Positions 16,828-26,086 of a stretch of DNA of 47,593 nt are shown here, in pieces; position 1 is the first letter of the stretch; every line of letters begins with the position of its first letter. Made by a program: the position numbers and the translations under genes. Below the pieces are notes generated by a model. The model was given only the letters and a program-made list of their open reading frames with translations. It made no database searches and was not told where the DNA came from. The stretch comes from an uncultured Faecalibacterium sp. Its GTDB lineage: Bacteria; Bacillota; Clostridia; Oscillospirales; Ruminococcaceae. The stretch is from the NCBI GenBank assembly GCA_934539245.1, contig CAKTCK010000015.1:1-47593 (forward strand). The letters are read 5' to 3'.

Positions 16828-16903
16828 TTATACCGGAAGTACCTTGAAAGCATACGCCCCCAAGCAACGGTATTTTGGTTAAAGTCTGGAGCTGATTACA
16901 AAC

Positions 16904-19453
16904 ATGAAGTATGATTACAAGGCTGTTGAAGCCAAGTGGCAGAAGGTGTGGGAGGACGAAAAGACCTTCCATGTTGAGATCGACCACAAAAAACCCAAGT
17001 TCTATGCCCTTGTGGAGTTCCCGTATCCCTCGGGTGCGGGCCTGCACGTCGGCCATCCCCGCAGCTACACCGCACTGGACGTGGTAAGCCGCAAGCGCCG
17101 TAAAAACGGCTACAATGTGCTGTACCCCATGGGCTGGGATGCCTTCGGTCTGCCCACCGAGAACTTCGCCATGAAGAACCACATCCACCCCGCCATCGTC
17201 ACCAAGAGCAACGTGGATCATTTCCGCAGCCAGCTCAAGGCGCTGGGCTTCTCCTTTGACTGGGATCGTGAGATCAACACCACCGACCCCGAGTACTACA
17301 AGTGGACCCAGTGGATCTTCCTGCAGCTGTACAAGCACGGTCTGGCCTACAAGAAGGAAATGAACGTCAACTGGTGCACCGGCTGCAAGTGCGTGCTGGC
17401 AAACGAGGAAGTTGTCAACGGCGTGTGCGAGCGCTGCGGCAGCGAGGTGGTGCACCGCGTCAAGAGCCAGTGGATGCTCAAGATCACCGCTTATGCCGAT
17501 AAGCTGATCGACGGCTTGGACGGCTTGGATTACATCGAGCGCGTGGCTACCCAGCAGAAGAACTGGATCGGCCGCAGCCACGGCGCAGAGGTGAATTTCG
17601 GCACCACCGCCGGGGACACCCTGACCGTGTACACCACCCGCTGCGATACCCTGTTCGGCGCTACCTACATGGTCATCTCCCCGGAGCACGCCCTGCTCAA
17701 GGCATGGCTGGAAAAGGGCATCATTAAGAACGCCGATGCCGTCAAGGCTTATCAGGCCGAAGCTGCCCGCAAGAGCGACTTTGAGCGCAGCGAGCTGAAC
17801 AAGGAAAAGACCGGCGTGCAGCTGGACGGCGTGATGGGCATCAACCCGGTCAACGAGACCGAGATTCCCATCTTCATCTCCGACTACGTTCTGTCCACCT
17901 ACGGCACCGGTGCTATCATGGCCGTGCCCGCCCACGATACCCGAGACTGGGAGTTTGCCAAGAAGTTCGGCCTGCCCATCATCGAGGTGGTCAAGGGCAA
18001 CACCCCGTCCAATCTGGACGAGGCAGCCTTTACCGATGTTGCCACCGGTACACTGGTCAACTCCGGCTTCCTGAACGGCCTGTCCGTTGTCGATGCCAAA
18101 AAGAAGATGATCACTTGGCTGGAGGAGAACGGCAAGGGCCGCGATAAGGTCAACTACAAGCTGCGCGACTGGGTGTTCAGCCGTCAGCGTTATTGGGGCG
18201 AGCCCATCCCCATGGTGCACTGCGACAAGTGCGGCTGGCAGCCCCTGCCCGAGAGCAGCCTGCCGCTGACTCTGCCGGACATCACCGACTTTGAGCCGGG
18301 CCCGGACGGCGAGTCCCCGCTGGCACGCCACAAGGACTGGGTCAAGACCACCTGCCCCTGCTGCGGCGGCCCCGCTACCCGCGAGACCGACACCATGCCC
18401 CAGTGGGCCGGCTCTTCCTGGTATTTCCTGCGCTACATGGACCCCCACTGCAAGGATGCTCTGGCCTCCAAGGAAGCGCTGGAATACTGGTCTCCGGTGG
18501 ACTGGTACAACGGCGGCATGGAGCACACCACCCTGCACCTGCTGTACAGCCGTTTCTGGCATAAGTTCCTGTACGATATCGGTGTGGTGCCCACGGCAGA
18601 GCCCTATCAGAAGCGTACCGCCCACGGCATGATCCTTGGCCTGAACCCCCACAGCTTCGTCAACCTGCCCGCAGAGGAGCAGGAGAAGCTGCTCAAGGAG
18701 TACGGCAGCCAGAAGGCCGCCGAGAAGGCACTGGAAGAGAAGTACGGCGAGATGGCACGCCATCCCATCGTGAAGATGTCCAAGAGCCTTGGCAACGTCA
18801 TCAACCCCGACGAGGTGGTGGATCAGTACGGTGCCGACACCATGCGTCTGTACGAGATGTTCATGGGCGACTTTGAACAGGCTGCACCGTGGCAGACCTC
18901 TGCCATTGCGGGCTGCAACCGCTTCCTTGACCGCGTGTGGGCACTGAGCGACAAGCTGGTGGAGGGCGAGGGCTACCGCCCCGCCATGGAGACCCTGATG
19001 CACCAGACCATCAAGAAGGTCAGCGCAGATATCGAGGGCCTGAAGATGAACACCGCCATTGCTCAGCTGATGACGCTGGTCAACGCCATGTACGACAACG
19101 GCGGCGCGACCAAGGCCGAGTTTGAGACGCTGGTGCAGCTGCTGAACCCCTTTGCTCCCCACATGACCGAGGAGCTGTGGGAGAAGCTGGGTCACAGCCA
19201 CGACGAGCAGCTGGCCTACTATCCGTGGCCTGCCTACGAGGAAGCCAAGTGCGTGGAGGCTGCTGTGGAGATCGCCGTGCAGGTGAACGGCAAGGTGAAG
19301 GCACGTCTGAAGGTGCCCGCAGACATCACCGCCGAGGACGCCATTGCCACCGCCAAGGCAGACCCCGCTGTGGCTGCCGCGCTGGAAGGCAAGCAGCTGG
19401 TCAAGGAGATCTACGTCAAGGGCCGTCTGGTCAATCTGGCTGCCAAGGGCTGA
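16904..19453 (+). CDS. leuS: Leucyl-tRNA synthetase
   Basis: An 849-residue class I aminoacyl-tRNA synthetase that charges tRNA-Leu. The HIGH-type motif is HVGH at residues 48-51 ([12 protein letters not shown]), and KMSKS lies at 624-628. The inserted editing domain is recognisable from [20 protein letters not shown] and the [14 protein letters not shown] segment with its conserved Asp. Zinc-ribbon-like pairs (CTGC...CERC, CDKC, CPCC) are present. The C-terminal anticodon and tRNA-binding parts end in [12 protein letters not shown]. The start codon has a weak upstream site (CTGGAG), and no T-box leader is visible, although leuS is often T-box regulated in Firmicutes. Confidence 0.98.
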   Translation: MKYDYKAVEAKWQKVWEDEKTFHVEIDHKKPKFYALVEFPYPSGAGLHVGHPRSYTALDVVSRKRRKNGYNVLYPMGWDAFGLPTENFAMKNHIHPAIVTKSNVDHFRSQLKALGFSFDWDREINTTDPEYYKWTQWIFLQLYKHGLAYKKEMNVNWCTGCKCVLANEEVVNGVCERCGSEVVHRVKSQWMLKITAYADKLIDGLDGLDYIERVATQQKNWIGRSHGAEVNFGTTAGDTLTVYTTRCDTLFGATYMVISPEHALLKAWLEKGIIKNADAVKAYQAEAARKSDFERSELNKEKTGVQLDGVMGINPVNETEIPIFISDYVLSTYGTGAIMAVPAHDTRDWEFAKKFGLPIIEVVKGNTPSNLDEAAFTDVATGTLVNSGFLNGLSVVDAKKKMITWLEENGKGRDKVNYKLRDWVFSRQRYWGEPIPMVHCDKCGWQPLPESSLPLTLPDITDFEPGPDGESPLARHKDWVKTTCPCCGGPATRETDTMPQWAGSSWYFLRYMDPHCKDALASKEALEYWSPVDWYNGGMEHTTLHLLYSRFWHKFLYDIGVVPTAEPYQKRTAHGMILGLNPHSFVNLPAEEQEKLLKEYGSQKAAEKALEEKYGEMARHPIVKMSKSLGNVINPDEVVDQYGADTMRLYEMFMGDFEQAAPWQTSAIAGCNRFLDRVWALSDKLVEGEGYRPAMETLMHQTIKKVSADIEGLKMNTAIAQLMTLVNAMYDNGGATKAEFETLVQLLNPFAPHMTEELWEKLGHSHDEQLAYYPWPAYEEAKCVEAAVEIAVQVNGKVKARLKVPADITAEDAIATAKADPAVAAALEGKQLVKEIYVKGRLVNLAAKG

Positions 19454-19582
19454 GAACTGCTGCTCCGCTGAATAAGCGTGAACATATCATCACCCGCAGA
19501 GGCGGACCTGGCGCAGGAAACACCCGGGAGCGTCTGTTCAAAAATCTTTCAAAAGTTTTGAGCAAAAACTTTCAAAAAAAGG

Positions 19583-19611
19583 TTGACGAACCGGATAAAA
19601 TGCGCTATACT
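19583..19611 (+). promoter_or_regulatory. Predicted rpsU promoter
   Basis: TTGACG at 19583-19588 and TATACT at 19606-19611 are 17 bases apart. The 5' leader that follows carries a short palindrome (GTTAC-CAT-GTAAC). This gives rpsU transcription independent of leuS. Confidence 0.85.
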
Positions 19612-19674
19612 GTCTACTGTTAGTTACCATGTAACAACGAAATTCCTGCCTCACGGTCCAAGGGAGGGAATAAG

Positions 19675-19851
19675 ATGTCGGAAATTCGTGTTAAAGAGGG
19701 CGAGTCGCTGGAAAGCGCACTGCGTCGCTTCAAGCGGAGCACTGCTCGCAGCGGTGTGCTCGCAGAGGTCCGTAAGCGCGAGGCTTACGAGAAGCCGTCT
19801 GTTAAGCGCAAGAAGAAGTCCGAAGCAGCCCGCAAGCGCAAGTTCAAGTAA
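19675..19851 (+). CDS. rpsU: 30S ribosomal protein S21
   Basis: A 58-residue, strongly basic ribosomal protein of the 30S platform, near the anti-Shine-Dalgarno end of 16S rRNA. The sequence begins [20 protein letters not shown] and ends in a Lys/Arg-rich tail ([15 protein letters not shown]), as expected for S21. A near-perfect GGGAGGG binding site precedes the ATG. It has its own promoter and terminator and so is a single-gene unit. It is short enough to be missed by length-filtered gene finding. Confidence 0.95.
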   Translation: MSEIRVKEGESLESALRRFKRSTARSGVLAEVRKREAYEKPSVKRKKKSEAARKRKFK

Positions 19852-19909
19852 TTGATTGCTTGGAATCGCACGTTGCTTTAGATTTTAAACGCGTTGCTAA
19901 CGCCGATGT

Positions 19910-19951
19910 AGGGGAGCCTGTTTATGCAGGTTCCCCTATTTTCATTTTAAA
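19910..19951 (+). terminator. Intrinsic terminator after rpsU
   Basis: An 11-bp stem (19910-19920 with 19927-19937, one G-T pair) and 6-base loop is followed by a T-rich tract. Confidence 0.88.
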
Positions 19952-19987
19952 GCCGCTTTGCGCAGGGCAGAATGAGAGGGTCTATTT

Positions 19988-20491
19988 ATGCTCATTACCC
20001 CCGAATATGTTTTTAAGGACGTTACCCATATCACGCCGGAATGGCTTGCCGCTAAGGGCATCACGGCTCTGGTGCTGGATATCGACAACACCCTGACCGC
20101 AGACCGCAGTCAGGAATTGCCGGAGGAGGTCGCCGCGTGGCTTGCCGCCATGCGTGAAGCCGGGGTAAAGCTGACCATCGTCTCCAACGGTGCAGAAAAG
20201 CGGGTGCGCCCTTTTGCTGAAAAGCTGGGCCTCGCCTATCTGTACCGCGCCGCCAAGCCCCTACCCTTTGCGCTGATGGTGGCGCAGCACCGCATGGGCG
20301 TGAAGCACCGTCAGATGGCCATGGTGGGTGACCAGCTCTACGCCGACCGCATGGTGGCGGCGCTGTACGGTATCCCCGGGCTGATGGTCATCCCCCGCGG
20401 GCCGGACTTGGGCGCACAGGTCATCCTCAAGCGCAAGTGGGAAAAGAAACACTGGCAAAAGTACTACGACCGGGGAGGTAAGACCCTGTGA
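19988..20491 (+). CDS. yqeG: YqeG-family HAD phosphatase
   Basis: A 167-residue HAD-superfamily (subclass IIIA) phosphatase of the YqeG family; related proteins dephosphorylate phosphatidylglycerophosphate, but the substrate here is not shown by sequence. Motif I is DIDNTL at residues 31-36 (nucleophile Asp31, acid Asp33), motif II is in TIVSNGAE, the conserved Lys is in RAAKPLP, and motif IV is GDQLYAD at 114-120. A GAGAGGG site precedes the ATG. The last bases overlap the next start codon (GTGA). Confidence 0.9.
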   Translation: MLITPEYVFKDVTHITPEWLAAKGITALVLDIDNTLTADRSQELPEEVAAWLAAMREAGVKLTIVSNGAEKRVRPFAEKLGLAYLYRAAKPLPFALMVAQHRMGVKHRQMAMVGDQLYADRMVAALYGIPGLMVIPRGPDLGAQVILKRKWEKKHWQKYYDRGGKTL

Positions 20492-21357
20492 GTGAAGCTT
20501 GGAACATCCGGTTCGGCACCGCAGGCACCAGCGACAGCTTTGCCGCCCAAGGCTACAAAAGCAGCTTGGACGTGCCGGAGTATACCGCAAAAATGGGGCT
20601 GAACGCCTTTGAGTACCAGTGCGGGCGCGGGGTGCGTCTGGGGCTGGATAAGGCCGCCCGCATGGCTGCCCTTGCCGCCCAGCGGGACATCCTGTTCAGC
20701 GTCCACGCACCTTATTATATCAGTATGTCCAGTCTGGAAGAGGACAAGCGGCTGAACAGCATCCAGTATCTGCTGCAAAGCGCGGCGGTGTGCCGGGCGC
20801 TGGGCGGCAGACGCATCATCTTCCATTCCGGCAGCTGCGGCAAGCAGAGCCGGGAGGCCGCGCTGGAAAAGGCGCTGGATACCATGCGCCGCGCCGTGGC
20901 TGCGCTGGACGAGGCGGGCTATGAAGATATGACCCTGTGCCCGGAGACCATGGGCAAGGTGGGGCAGCTGGGCACGCTGGACGAGGTGCTGACGCTGTGC
21001 GGCGTGGACAGCCGCATCACCCCCTGCATCGACTTCGGCCACCTGAACGCCCGCACGCTGGGCGGCATCCGGACCAAGGCGGACTATGCCGCCATTCTGG
21101 ACCGCATGGCCGAGGTGCTGGGCGATGACCGCGCCCGGCAGTTCCATGTGCACTTCTCCCGCATTGAGTACTCAGCAGGCGGCGAAAAGCGCCACTGGAC
21201 CTTTGCTGATACCCAGTTCGGCCCGGAGCCGCAGCCCCTGATGGAGCTGCTGGCAGAGCGCCAGCTGACCCCGGTGGTCATCTGTGAGAGTGCAGGCACA
21301 CAGGCCGAGGACGCGCAGACGATGCAGCAAATGTACCGCGCAGCGCGGAATGTGTAA
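20488..21357 (+). CDS. Endonuclease IV-like TIM-barrel protein
   Basis: A 289-residue protein of the AP endonuclease 2 (Nfo/xylose isomerase-like) superfamily. Deoxyribonuclease IV cuts DNA at abasic sites and depends on zinc. The metal-ligand segments of the family are visible in order: SVHAPYYISMSS, IIFHSGS, LCPETMGK, CIDFGHLNA, FHVHFSRIEY and ICESAG. The GTG start at 20488 overlaps the yqeG stop by four bases and has GGGGAGG upstream, so it is translationally coupled. It is somewhat divergent from classical Nfo, so a sugar isomerase-like role remains possible. Confidence 0.82.
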   Translation: MSEAWNIRFGTAGTSDSFAAQGYKSSLDVPEYTAKMGLNAFEYQCGRGVRLGLDKAARMAALAAQRDILFSVHAPYYISMSSLEEDKRLNSIQYLLQSAAVCRALGGRRIIFHSGSCGKQSREAALEKALDTMRRAVAALDEAGYEDMTLCPETMGKVGQLGTLDEVLTLCGVDSRITPCIDFGHLNARTLGGIRTKADYAAILDRMAEVLGDDRARQFHVHFSRIEYSAGGEKRHWTFADTQFGPEPQPLMELLAERQLTPVVICESAGTQAEDAQTMQQMYRAARNV

Positions 21358-21396
21358 AAGATTTTGTGTTTTTATCGTCTTTTTTGCCCAAACCCC

Positions 21397-21425
21397 TTGC
21401 CAAACAGAGGCAGATTGGGTAAAAT
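21397..21425 (+). promoter_or_regulatory. Predicted efp promoter
   Basis: TTGCCA at 21397-21402 and TAAAAT at 21420-21425 are spaced 17 bases, 51 bases before the efp start. Confidence 0.7.
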
Positions 21426-21476
21426 AAATAGAGATATGCGTTAAGCATCTGAGATTAAATTTATGGAGGAATTCCT

Positions 21477-22034
21477 ATGATTTCTGCAGGCGAGTTTCGC
21501 AATGGCGTGACCTTTGAGCAGGACGGCCAGGTTCTTCAGGTCGTTGAGTTCCAGCACGTCAAGCCCGGCAAGGGCGCTGCCTTTGTCCGTACCAAGACCA
21601 AGAACGTCATCACCGGCTCTGTGGTCGAGACCAGCTACAACCCCACCGCAAAGTTCCCGCAGGCTTTCATCGAGCGTAAGGACGTGACTTACAGCTACGA
21701 GGATGGCGATCTGTACCACTTCATGGACAACGAGACCTACGATGACATCCCCGTCAACGCAGCCGATGTGCCCGATAACTTCAAGTTCTGCAAGGAGAAC
21801 GAGCTGTGCAAGCTGCTGAGCTACAAGGGCAAGGTGTTCAGCGTTGAGATCCCCAACTTCATCGAGCTGGAAGTCACCCAGACCGAGCCGGGTGTCAAGG
21901 GCAACACTGCTACCAACACCCTGAAGCCCGCTACCGTTGAGACCGGCGCCGAGATCCGTGTGCCTCTGTTCATCAACGAGGGCGATCACATCCGCATCGA
22001 TACCCGCACCGGCGAGTATATGGAGCGCGTCTGA
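21477..22034 (+). CDS. efp: Elongation factor P
   Basis: A 185-residue translation factor that helps ribosomes through polyproline stretches. The N-terminal KOW-like domain carries the tip loop VKPGKGAAF, with Lys32 at the position that is post-translationally modified in many bacteria. Domain II and III segments ([67 protein letters not shown]) match the family over its full length. GGAGG sits ahead of the ATG. It has its own promoter and terminator. Confidence 0.98.
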   Translation: MISAGEFRNGVTFEQDGQVLQVVEFQHVKPGKGAAFVRTKTKNVITGSVVETSYNPTAKFPQAFIERKDVTYSYEDGDLYHFMDNETYDDIPVNAADVPDNFKFCKENELCKLLSYKGKVFSVEIPNFIELEVTQTEPGVKGNTATNTLKPATVETGAEIRVPLFINEGDHIRIDTRTGEYMERV

Positions 22035-22045
22035 TTATTTGTCGC

Positions 22046-22082
22046 AAACCGGGCAGCGGGCAACCGTTTGCCCGGTTTTGTA
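22046..22082 (+). terminator. Intrinsic terminator after efp
   Basis: Bases 22046-22055 pair with 22069-22078 (10 bp), followed by TTTTG. It lies 12 bases beyond the efp stop. Confidence 0.85.
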
Positions 22083-22106
22083 TTACAAACAAGGAGGGCA
22101 TTTCAG

Positions 22107-22667
22107 ATGGAACTGAACAAGAAAGCAGCCTACCTGCAGGGCTTAGTGGACGGTCTGGGCGTGGATGAGAGCACCAAAGAGGGTAAGATCATCAAGGCCA
22201 TGGCCGCGCTGCTGGGCGAGATGGCCGATGCCATTGCCGCTATGGACGAGGATCTGACCCACGCCTACGACCAGATCAACGATCTGAGCGAGGAGCTGGA
22301 GGATCTGGAAGCCGACCTGTACGAGGACGAGGACGACGACGCAGCCGACGAGGATGAGGATGCGGGAGATGACGACATCGCCAGCGAGCCCTTCTACGAG
22401 GTAGCCTGCCCCGCCTGCGGCGAGACCGTCTACGTCAGCGAGGATGATCTGGATGCAGGCGAAGCCGACTGCGCCCACTGCGGTGTGACCTTTGAGGTCG
22501 CACTGGAGGACGAGGAGGACGAAGCCAAGGACGCCCCCGTGCAGTACGAGGTGACCTGCCCCGCCTGCGGAAAGACCGCCGTATTTGAGGAGGATGAGCT
22601 GCTGGACGGCGCACCCAAGTGCCCCAACTGCGGCGAGCCGCTGGACTTTGAGGTGACCGAGGAATAA
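22107..22667 (+). CDS. CD1247-type N-terminal domain protein with two zinc ribbons
   Basis: A 186-residue cytoplasmic protein. Residues 1-70 form a predicted helical region (LNKKAAYLQGLVDGLGVD...) typical of the conserved clostridial CD1247 N-terminal domain, followed by a very acidic linker (about 70-97, mostly Asp/Glu). Two Cys4 zinc ribbons follow: CPAC...CAHC and CPAC...CPNC. The ATG at 22107 has AAGGAGGG upstream; an in-frame upstream start overlaps the efp terminator. The function is unknown. The acidic linker and ribbons suggest protein or nucleic-acid binding, but that is inference. Confidence 0.8.
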   Translation: MELNKKAAYLQGLVDGLGVDESTKEGKIIKAMAALLGEMADAIAAMDEDLTHAYDQINDLSEELEDLEADLYEDEDDDAADEDEDAGDDDIASEPFYEVACPACGETVYVSEDDLDAGEADCAHCGVTFEVALEDEEDEAKDAPVQYEVTCPACGKTAVFEEDELLDGAPKCPNCGEPLDFEVTEE

Positions 22668-22692
22668 ACGCTTCTTCACCGCCTGTGAAAAG

Positions 22693-22728
22693 GCAATTTT
22701 GGAAAATCCGCAGATTTTCCAAAATTGC
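22693..22728. repeat. 16-bp perfect AT-rich hairpin between convergent genes
   Basis: Bases 22693-22708 pair perfectly with 22713-22728 around a CGCA loop. On the minus strand it is followed by CCTTTTC, so it may assist termination of the small minus-strand gene, but a second, clearer terminator lies between them. Confidence 0.7.
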
Positions 22729-22760
22729 AACTACAAAATAAAATTCCTTATAAAAAACGC

Positions 22761-22801
22761 AATGCCGGGCAGTCCGCAGACTGTCCGGCATTGTTCATTT
22801 T
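22761..22801. terminator. Bidirectional terminator between convergent genes
   Basis: Bases 22761-22774 pair with 22779-22792 (one G-T pair) around CGCA. T-rich sequence follows on the plus side and A-rich sequence precedes it, so it can work in both directions. Confidence 0.8.
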
Positions 22802-22809
22802 AATTTGGT

Positions 22810-23097
22810 TCAGCGGGTCTCGTTGGCCTTCTGCAGCCAGATGCCGCCAATGTCCAGCGCATTGTACAGACCGTGCTTGGTGGTCTGACGCGCTACGCGC
22901 TCCTGCGGAGCCTTGGTGGTATCGGTAGAAAGCAGCATCAGGTGTACCTTGTCGGCTACCTGCTGCCCGCCCACCGGGGTAGTGGTCAGGATCTGCAGAT
23001 ACAGCACATAGGGGTCGGTCATGCTGCCGTAATACAGCTCGTTGTCCTTGCGGACGAGGGGCTTGCCTTTATAAGTCAGTTTCGGTGTATATGCCAT
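22810..23097 (-). CDS. Conserved small protein of unknown function
   Basis: A 95-residue protein that I do not assign to a function. It has no signal peptide or membrane helix, is slightly basic and looks like a compact beta-rich fold (KLTYKGKPLVRKDNELYYGSM, then VLYLQILTTTPV and KVHLMLLSTD). The N-terminal YKGKPLVRK..LYYG pattern resembles small uncharacterised proteins common in clostridia, from memory only. GGGAGG lies upstream of the ATG and a good promoter lies 33 bases further, so it is a real single-gene unit. It diverges from the SGNH hydrolase gene. Confidence 0.75.
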   Translation of the reverse strand: MAYTPKLTYKGKPLVRKDNELYYGSMTDPYVLYLQILTTTPVGGQQVADKVHLMLLSTDTTKAPQERVARQTTKHGLYNALDIGGIWLQKANETR

Positions 23098-23129
23098 CGT
23101 GAAAGCCTCCCTGTCGTTTAATTCATCTT

Positions 23130-23159
23130 AGTATAACACATCCTGCCTATGGGATGCAA
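23130..23159 (-). promoter_or_regulatory. Promoter of the 95-residue protein gene
   Basis: On the minus strand TTGCAT (23154-23159) and TATACT (23130-23135) are 18 bases apart. Confidence 0.75.
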
Positions 23160-23244
23160 GCGTTTGCGGTAGGGCTCTGTCTGTTTTGCACCAAAACTGC
23201 CCAGAATCGTGCAAAACCGGCGGTGTTTTTTTGACAAATGGGGC

Positions 23245-23272
23245 TTGCTGTTGGGTGCAGTTATGCTATACT
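23245..23272 (+). promoter_or_regulatory. Promoter of the SGNH hydrolase gene
   Basis: TATACT at 23267-23272 is preceded by TGC (extended -10), with TTGCTG 16 bases upstream. A TTGACA at 23231 is too far (30 bases) to be its -35. Confidence 0.65.
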
Positions 23273-23318
23273 ATAAATAGAACAGCCCGTACCCCGGGCC
23301 GGAAGTGAGGAAACGACA

Positions 23319-24218
23319 ATGGCAGATTATCAGGAATACCGGCGGCGCATCCTGCGCCGGCGCTGGCGCAGGGTGTTTATCATCGTTGCCCTTCTGGCGC
23401 TGTTGGCACTGCTGTCCGCCATCGGCATCTTGTGGAAGGTGCTGCACCGGGAGCGCGTGGATACTACCTTGAGCCAGAACACTATTCTGCGGCAGGTGAC
23501 TACGGACAACACATGGAACACGGTCAGCTACCCGCTGGCGCGGCAGCTGCGGGTGCAGACGCTGGAGGACAGTACCGAGACCGCGCTGGACTTCCGCATG
23601 GCAGCGCTGCCGGCCAGCGCTCCGGTGGAAAAAAGCTGGTTTGCGCAGGCCAGCTTTGTGGGCGACAGCCTGACGCAGGGCTTGCAGATCTACGATACCG
23701 GCCTGCCCGGGGCGCAGTTTTGCGCCTATAAGGGGGTAGGCCCCAACGCCTTTGTCAACGGCACCAGCTGCAAGCGGGTGGACGGTGTGACAGAGATCCC
23801 GCTGGACGCGCTGACCGCCCAGCAGCCCAAGGCCGTCTATGTACTGCTGGGCAGCAACGTGCTGGGACGGGACACCGATTACACCAGCTTTTTGACCTAC
23901 TACCGTCTGATGCTGGATATGATCAGCCAGGCGCTGCCGGATGCAAAGATCTATGTGCAGTCCATCACGCCGGTGCGGCCGGAGGTGAGCGCACAGGAAA
24001 ACCACGCAGGGTTGAACCGCGACCGCCTGTGCCGCATCAACAACGAACTTGCCGCCATTGCGCTGGAAAAGGACTGCTACTTCCTGAACCTGTGGGAGGT
24101 ACTGGCAGACGAAAACGGCGACCTGATCGAAAGCTACGCCCAGCCGGACGGTTACCACATCAAGCCGGAGGGCTACGCCGCATGGGTAGACTACCTTTGC
24201 AGCCACACAATGGAATGA
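23319..24218 (+). CDS. Membrane-anchored SGNH/GDSL-type hydrolase
   Basis: A 299-residue protein with an Arg-rich N-terminus, one membrane helix at about 19-41 (VFIIVALLALLALLSAIGIL) and an extracellular SGNH hydrolase domain. The catalytic Ser is in VGDSLTQG (115-121), the Gly/Asn blocks correspond to YKGVGPNAFVN and LLGSNVLG, and the Asp-His pair is in PDGYHIKPEGY near residues 277-280. Family members deacylate or deacetylate cell-wall sugars, lipids or peptidoglycan; the substrate is not evident here. GAAGTGAGG precedes the ATG. It is a single-gene unit closed by a strong terminator. Confidence 0.88.
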   Translation: MADYQEYRRRILRRRWRRVFIIVALLALLALLSAIGILWKVLHRERVDTTLSQNTILRQVTTDNTWNTVSYPLARQLRVQTLEDSTETALDFRMAALPASAPVEKSWFAQASFVGDSLTQGLQIYDTGLPGAQFCAYKGVGPNAFVNGTSCKRVDGVTEIPLDALTAQQPKAVYVLLGSNVLGRDTDYTSFLTYYRLMLDMISQALPDAKIYVQSITPVRPEVSAQENHAGLNRDRLCRINNELAAIALEKDCYFLNLWEVLADENGDLIESYAQPDGYHIKPEGYAAWVDYLCSHTME

Positions 24219-24225
24219 AAAGTAC

Positions 24226-24264
24226 AAAAGGCGCTGTCCTTGCGGACAGCGCCTTTTGCGTTTT
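24226..24264. terminator. Bidirectional terminator (SGNH gene / fhs)
   Basis: A 14-bp perfect stem (24226-24239 with 24244-24257) with a 4-base loop starts with AAAA and ends in TTTT, so it serves both converging transcripts. Confidence 0.92.
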
Positions 24265-24278
24265 ATCGGACTTTTTTA

Positions 24279-25940
24279 TCAGAACAGGCCAGTGATCTTG
24301 CCGTCGGCGTCCACGTCAATGTTCACGGCGGCGGGCTTTTTGGGCAGGCCGGGCATGGTCATGATGTTGCCGCAGATCACCACCACGAAGCCTGCACCGG
24401 CAGCCAGACGCACCTCGCGCACCTCCATGGTGAAGCCGGTGGGCGCGCCGGTCAGCTTGGCGTTGTCGCTGAAGCTGTACTGGGTCTTGGCAATGCACAC
24501 GGGCAGGTTGCCGTAGCCCAGCTCGGTCAGCTCGGCCAGCGTCTTGCTAGCGGCGGCGCTGTAATTCACACCGTCGGCGCGGTAGATCTTGGTGGCAATG
24601 GCGTTGATCTTGTCCTTCAGGGGCATCTCCAGCGGGTAGGTGTACTGGATGGGACGATCCTCCAGGATCTCCAGCACCTTCTCTGCCAGTGCCTTGCCGC
24701 CCTCGCCGCCCTTGGCGAACACCTCGCTCAGCACGCAGGGCACGCCCTGCTCAGCGCAGACCTGCTCCACATAGGCCTGCTCCTCGGCGGTGTCGGTGGG
24801 GAAGGCGTTGATGGCCACCACCACCGGCAGACCAAAGCCGTTCTTCAGGTTGTCGATGTGGCGGATCAGGTTGGAGGCACCGGCCTTGACGGCCTCGAGG
24901 TTGGGCTGGTTTAGGTCGGCCTTGGCTACGCCGCCGTGGCTCTTGAGGGCGCGCACGGTAGCCACCAGCACACAGGCGGAGGGAGCAATACCGGCATAGC
25001 GGCACTTGATATCAAGGAATTTCTCCGCACCCAGATCGGCACCAAAGCCTGCCTCGGTGATGGTGTAGTCTGCCAGCGAAAGGCTGAGCTTGGTGGCAAG
25101 CACGCTGTTGCAGCCGTGGGCGATGTTGGCAAAGGGGCCGCCGTGGATGATGGCGGGGTTGTTTTCCAGCGTCTGCACAAGGTTCGGGTCCAGTGCGTCC
25201 TTCAGCAGGGCAGTCATGGCACCGGCTGCGCCGATCTCACCGGCGGTCACCGGCTTGTTGTCGTAGGTGTAGGCGCACACGATGCGGGACAGCCGCTCTT
25301 TCAGGTCAGAGATGCTGGTGGCAAGGCAGAAGATCGCCATGACCTCGCTGGCAACGGTAATGTCAAAGCCGTCCTCGCGGGGGGTGCCGTTTACTTTACC
25401 GCCCAAACCGTCCACGATGAACCGCAGCTGCCGGTCGTTCATGTCCATGCAGCGCTTCCAAGTGATGCGGCGGGGGTCGATGTTCAGCGGGTTGCCCTGC
25501 TGGATGCTGTTGTCGATCATGGCAGCCAGCAGGTTGTTGGCGGTGCCAATGGCGTGCAAATCGCCGGTAAAGTGCAGGTTGATGTCCTCCATGGGCACCA
25601 CCTGTGCGTAGCCGCCGCCGGCAGCGCCGCCCTTTACGCCGAACACGGGGCCAAGGCTGGGCTCGCGCAGGCAGAGCATGGTCTTTTTGCCCAGGGCGTT
25701 CATGGCGTCAGCCAGACCCACGCTGGTGGTGGTCTTGCCCTCACCGGCAGGGGTGGGGCTGATGGCGGTGACAAGGATCAGCTTGCCCTGCTTTTTGGCA
25801 TTGTGGATCAGCCGGTGGTCGATCTTGGCCTTGTAGCGGCCATAGGGAATCACACTTTCGTCCTCCAGACCCAGCTGGGCTGCGATCTGGGTAATAGGCT
25901 TCATTTTGGCTTCCTGCGCGATCTCGATATCGGTCTTCAT
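24279..25940 (-). CDS. fhs: Formate--tetrahydrofolate ligase
   Basis: A 553-residue ATP-dependent ligase that makes 10-formyltetrahydrofolate from formate, feeding purine synthesis and initiator-tRNA formylation. The nucleotide-binding loop is [16 protein letters not shown] (PAGEGKT at 64-70), followed by [26 protein letters not shown] split over the usual substrate sites, and [14 protein letters not shown] and [11 protein letters not shown] are family signatures. I place the start at 25940, where AAGGAGG precedes the ATG; the frame runs on to 26051 but that part is the regulatory leader. The leader holds a ZTP-type riboswitch and terminator, so expression likely responds to folate shortage. 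Confidence 0.98.
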   Translation of the reverse strand: MKTDIEIAQEAKMKPITQIAAQLGLEDESVIPYGRYKAKIDHRLIHNAKKQGKLILVTAISPTPAGEGKTTTSVGLADAMNALGKKTMLCLREPSLGPVFGVKGGAAGGGYAQVVPMEDINLHFTGDLHAIGTANNLLAAMIDNSIQQGNPLNIDPRRITWKRCMDMNDRQLRFIVDGLGGKVNGTPREDGFDITVASEVMAIFCLATSISDLKERLSRIVCAYTYDNKPVTAGEIGAAGAMTALLKDALDPNLVQTLENNPAIIHGGPFANIAHGCNSVLATKLSLSLADYTITEAGFGADLGAEKFLDIKCRYAGIAPSACVLVATVRALKSHGGVAKADLNQPNLEAVKAGASNLIRHIDNLKNGFGLPVVVAINAFPTDTAEEQAYVEQVCAEQGVPCVLSEVFAKGGEGGKALAEKVLEILEDRPIQYTYPLEMPLKDKINAIATKIYRADGVNYSAAASKTLAELTELGYGNLPVCIAKTQYSFSDNAKLTGAPTGFTMEVREVRLAAGAGFVVVICGNIMTMPGLPKKPAAVNIDVDADGKITGLF

Positions 25941-25960
25941 ACAGACATCCTCCTTGATAG

Positions 25961-26003
25961 AAAAAAAGGACAGCTTTGCGCAGCAATTGCGCAAGGCTGC
26001 CCA
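25961..26003 (-). terminator. Riboswitch-controlled terminator in the fhs leader
   Basis: On the minus strand a stem of about 14 bp (25988-26002 with 25968-25982, one mismatch and one G-U pair) is followed by a run of seven U (25961-25967). Its 5' arm includes the GGGCA that completes the riboswitch core, so the two structures exclude each other. Confidence 0.88.
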
Positions 26004-26073
26004 GACGGTCGGCATTGACATCTCATGCACCCCTGCACTGTGGTGCTCCACAAGGTTCCGTCAGCAGGGATGC
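25995..26073 (-). promoter_or_regulatory. ZTP riboswitch (pfl motif) upstream of fhs
   Basis: On the minus strand P1 is a 10-bp helix (26064-26073 with 26027-26036, one G-U pair). Inside it lie GACGG (26058-26062) and hairpin P2 (26048-26052 with 26039-26043). The 3' part reads CCGUCUGGGCA, matching the conserved CCGnCUGGGCA of the pfl motif; its CCGUC (26004-26008) pairs with GACGG as the pseudoknot, and UGCC/GGCA closes P3 (26011-26014 with 25998-26001). ZTP, the triphosphate of AICAR, accumulates when 10-formyl-THF is short, and this class often controls fhs. Ligand binding would hold GGGCA in P3 and stop the terminator forming, an 'on' switch. Confidence 0.85.
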
Positions 26074-26086
26074 GGTCTATGCTGTA

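Noticed and set aside
16844..16876. leuS promoter from TTGAAA and TATTTT
   Set aside because: The two hexamers are 21 bases apart, too far for a sigma-A promoter.
16670..16903. T-box leader upstream of leuS
   Set aside because: No AGGGTGGnACCGCG-type T-box sequence or specifier stem could be found; the gap is filled by the repeat pair.
23231..23272. TTGACA at 23231 as the -35 of the SGNH gene
   Set aside because: Its distance to the -10 is 30 bases; the extended -10 with TTGCTG is a better reading.
24240..24914. A plus-strand frame opposite the 3' end of fhs
   Set aside because: It is fully antisense to a secure gene and starts inside a bidirectional terminator.
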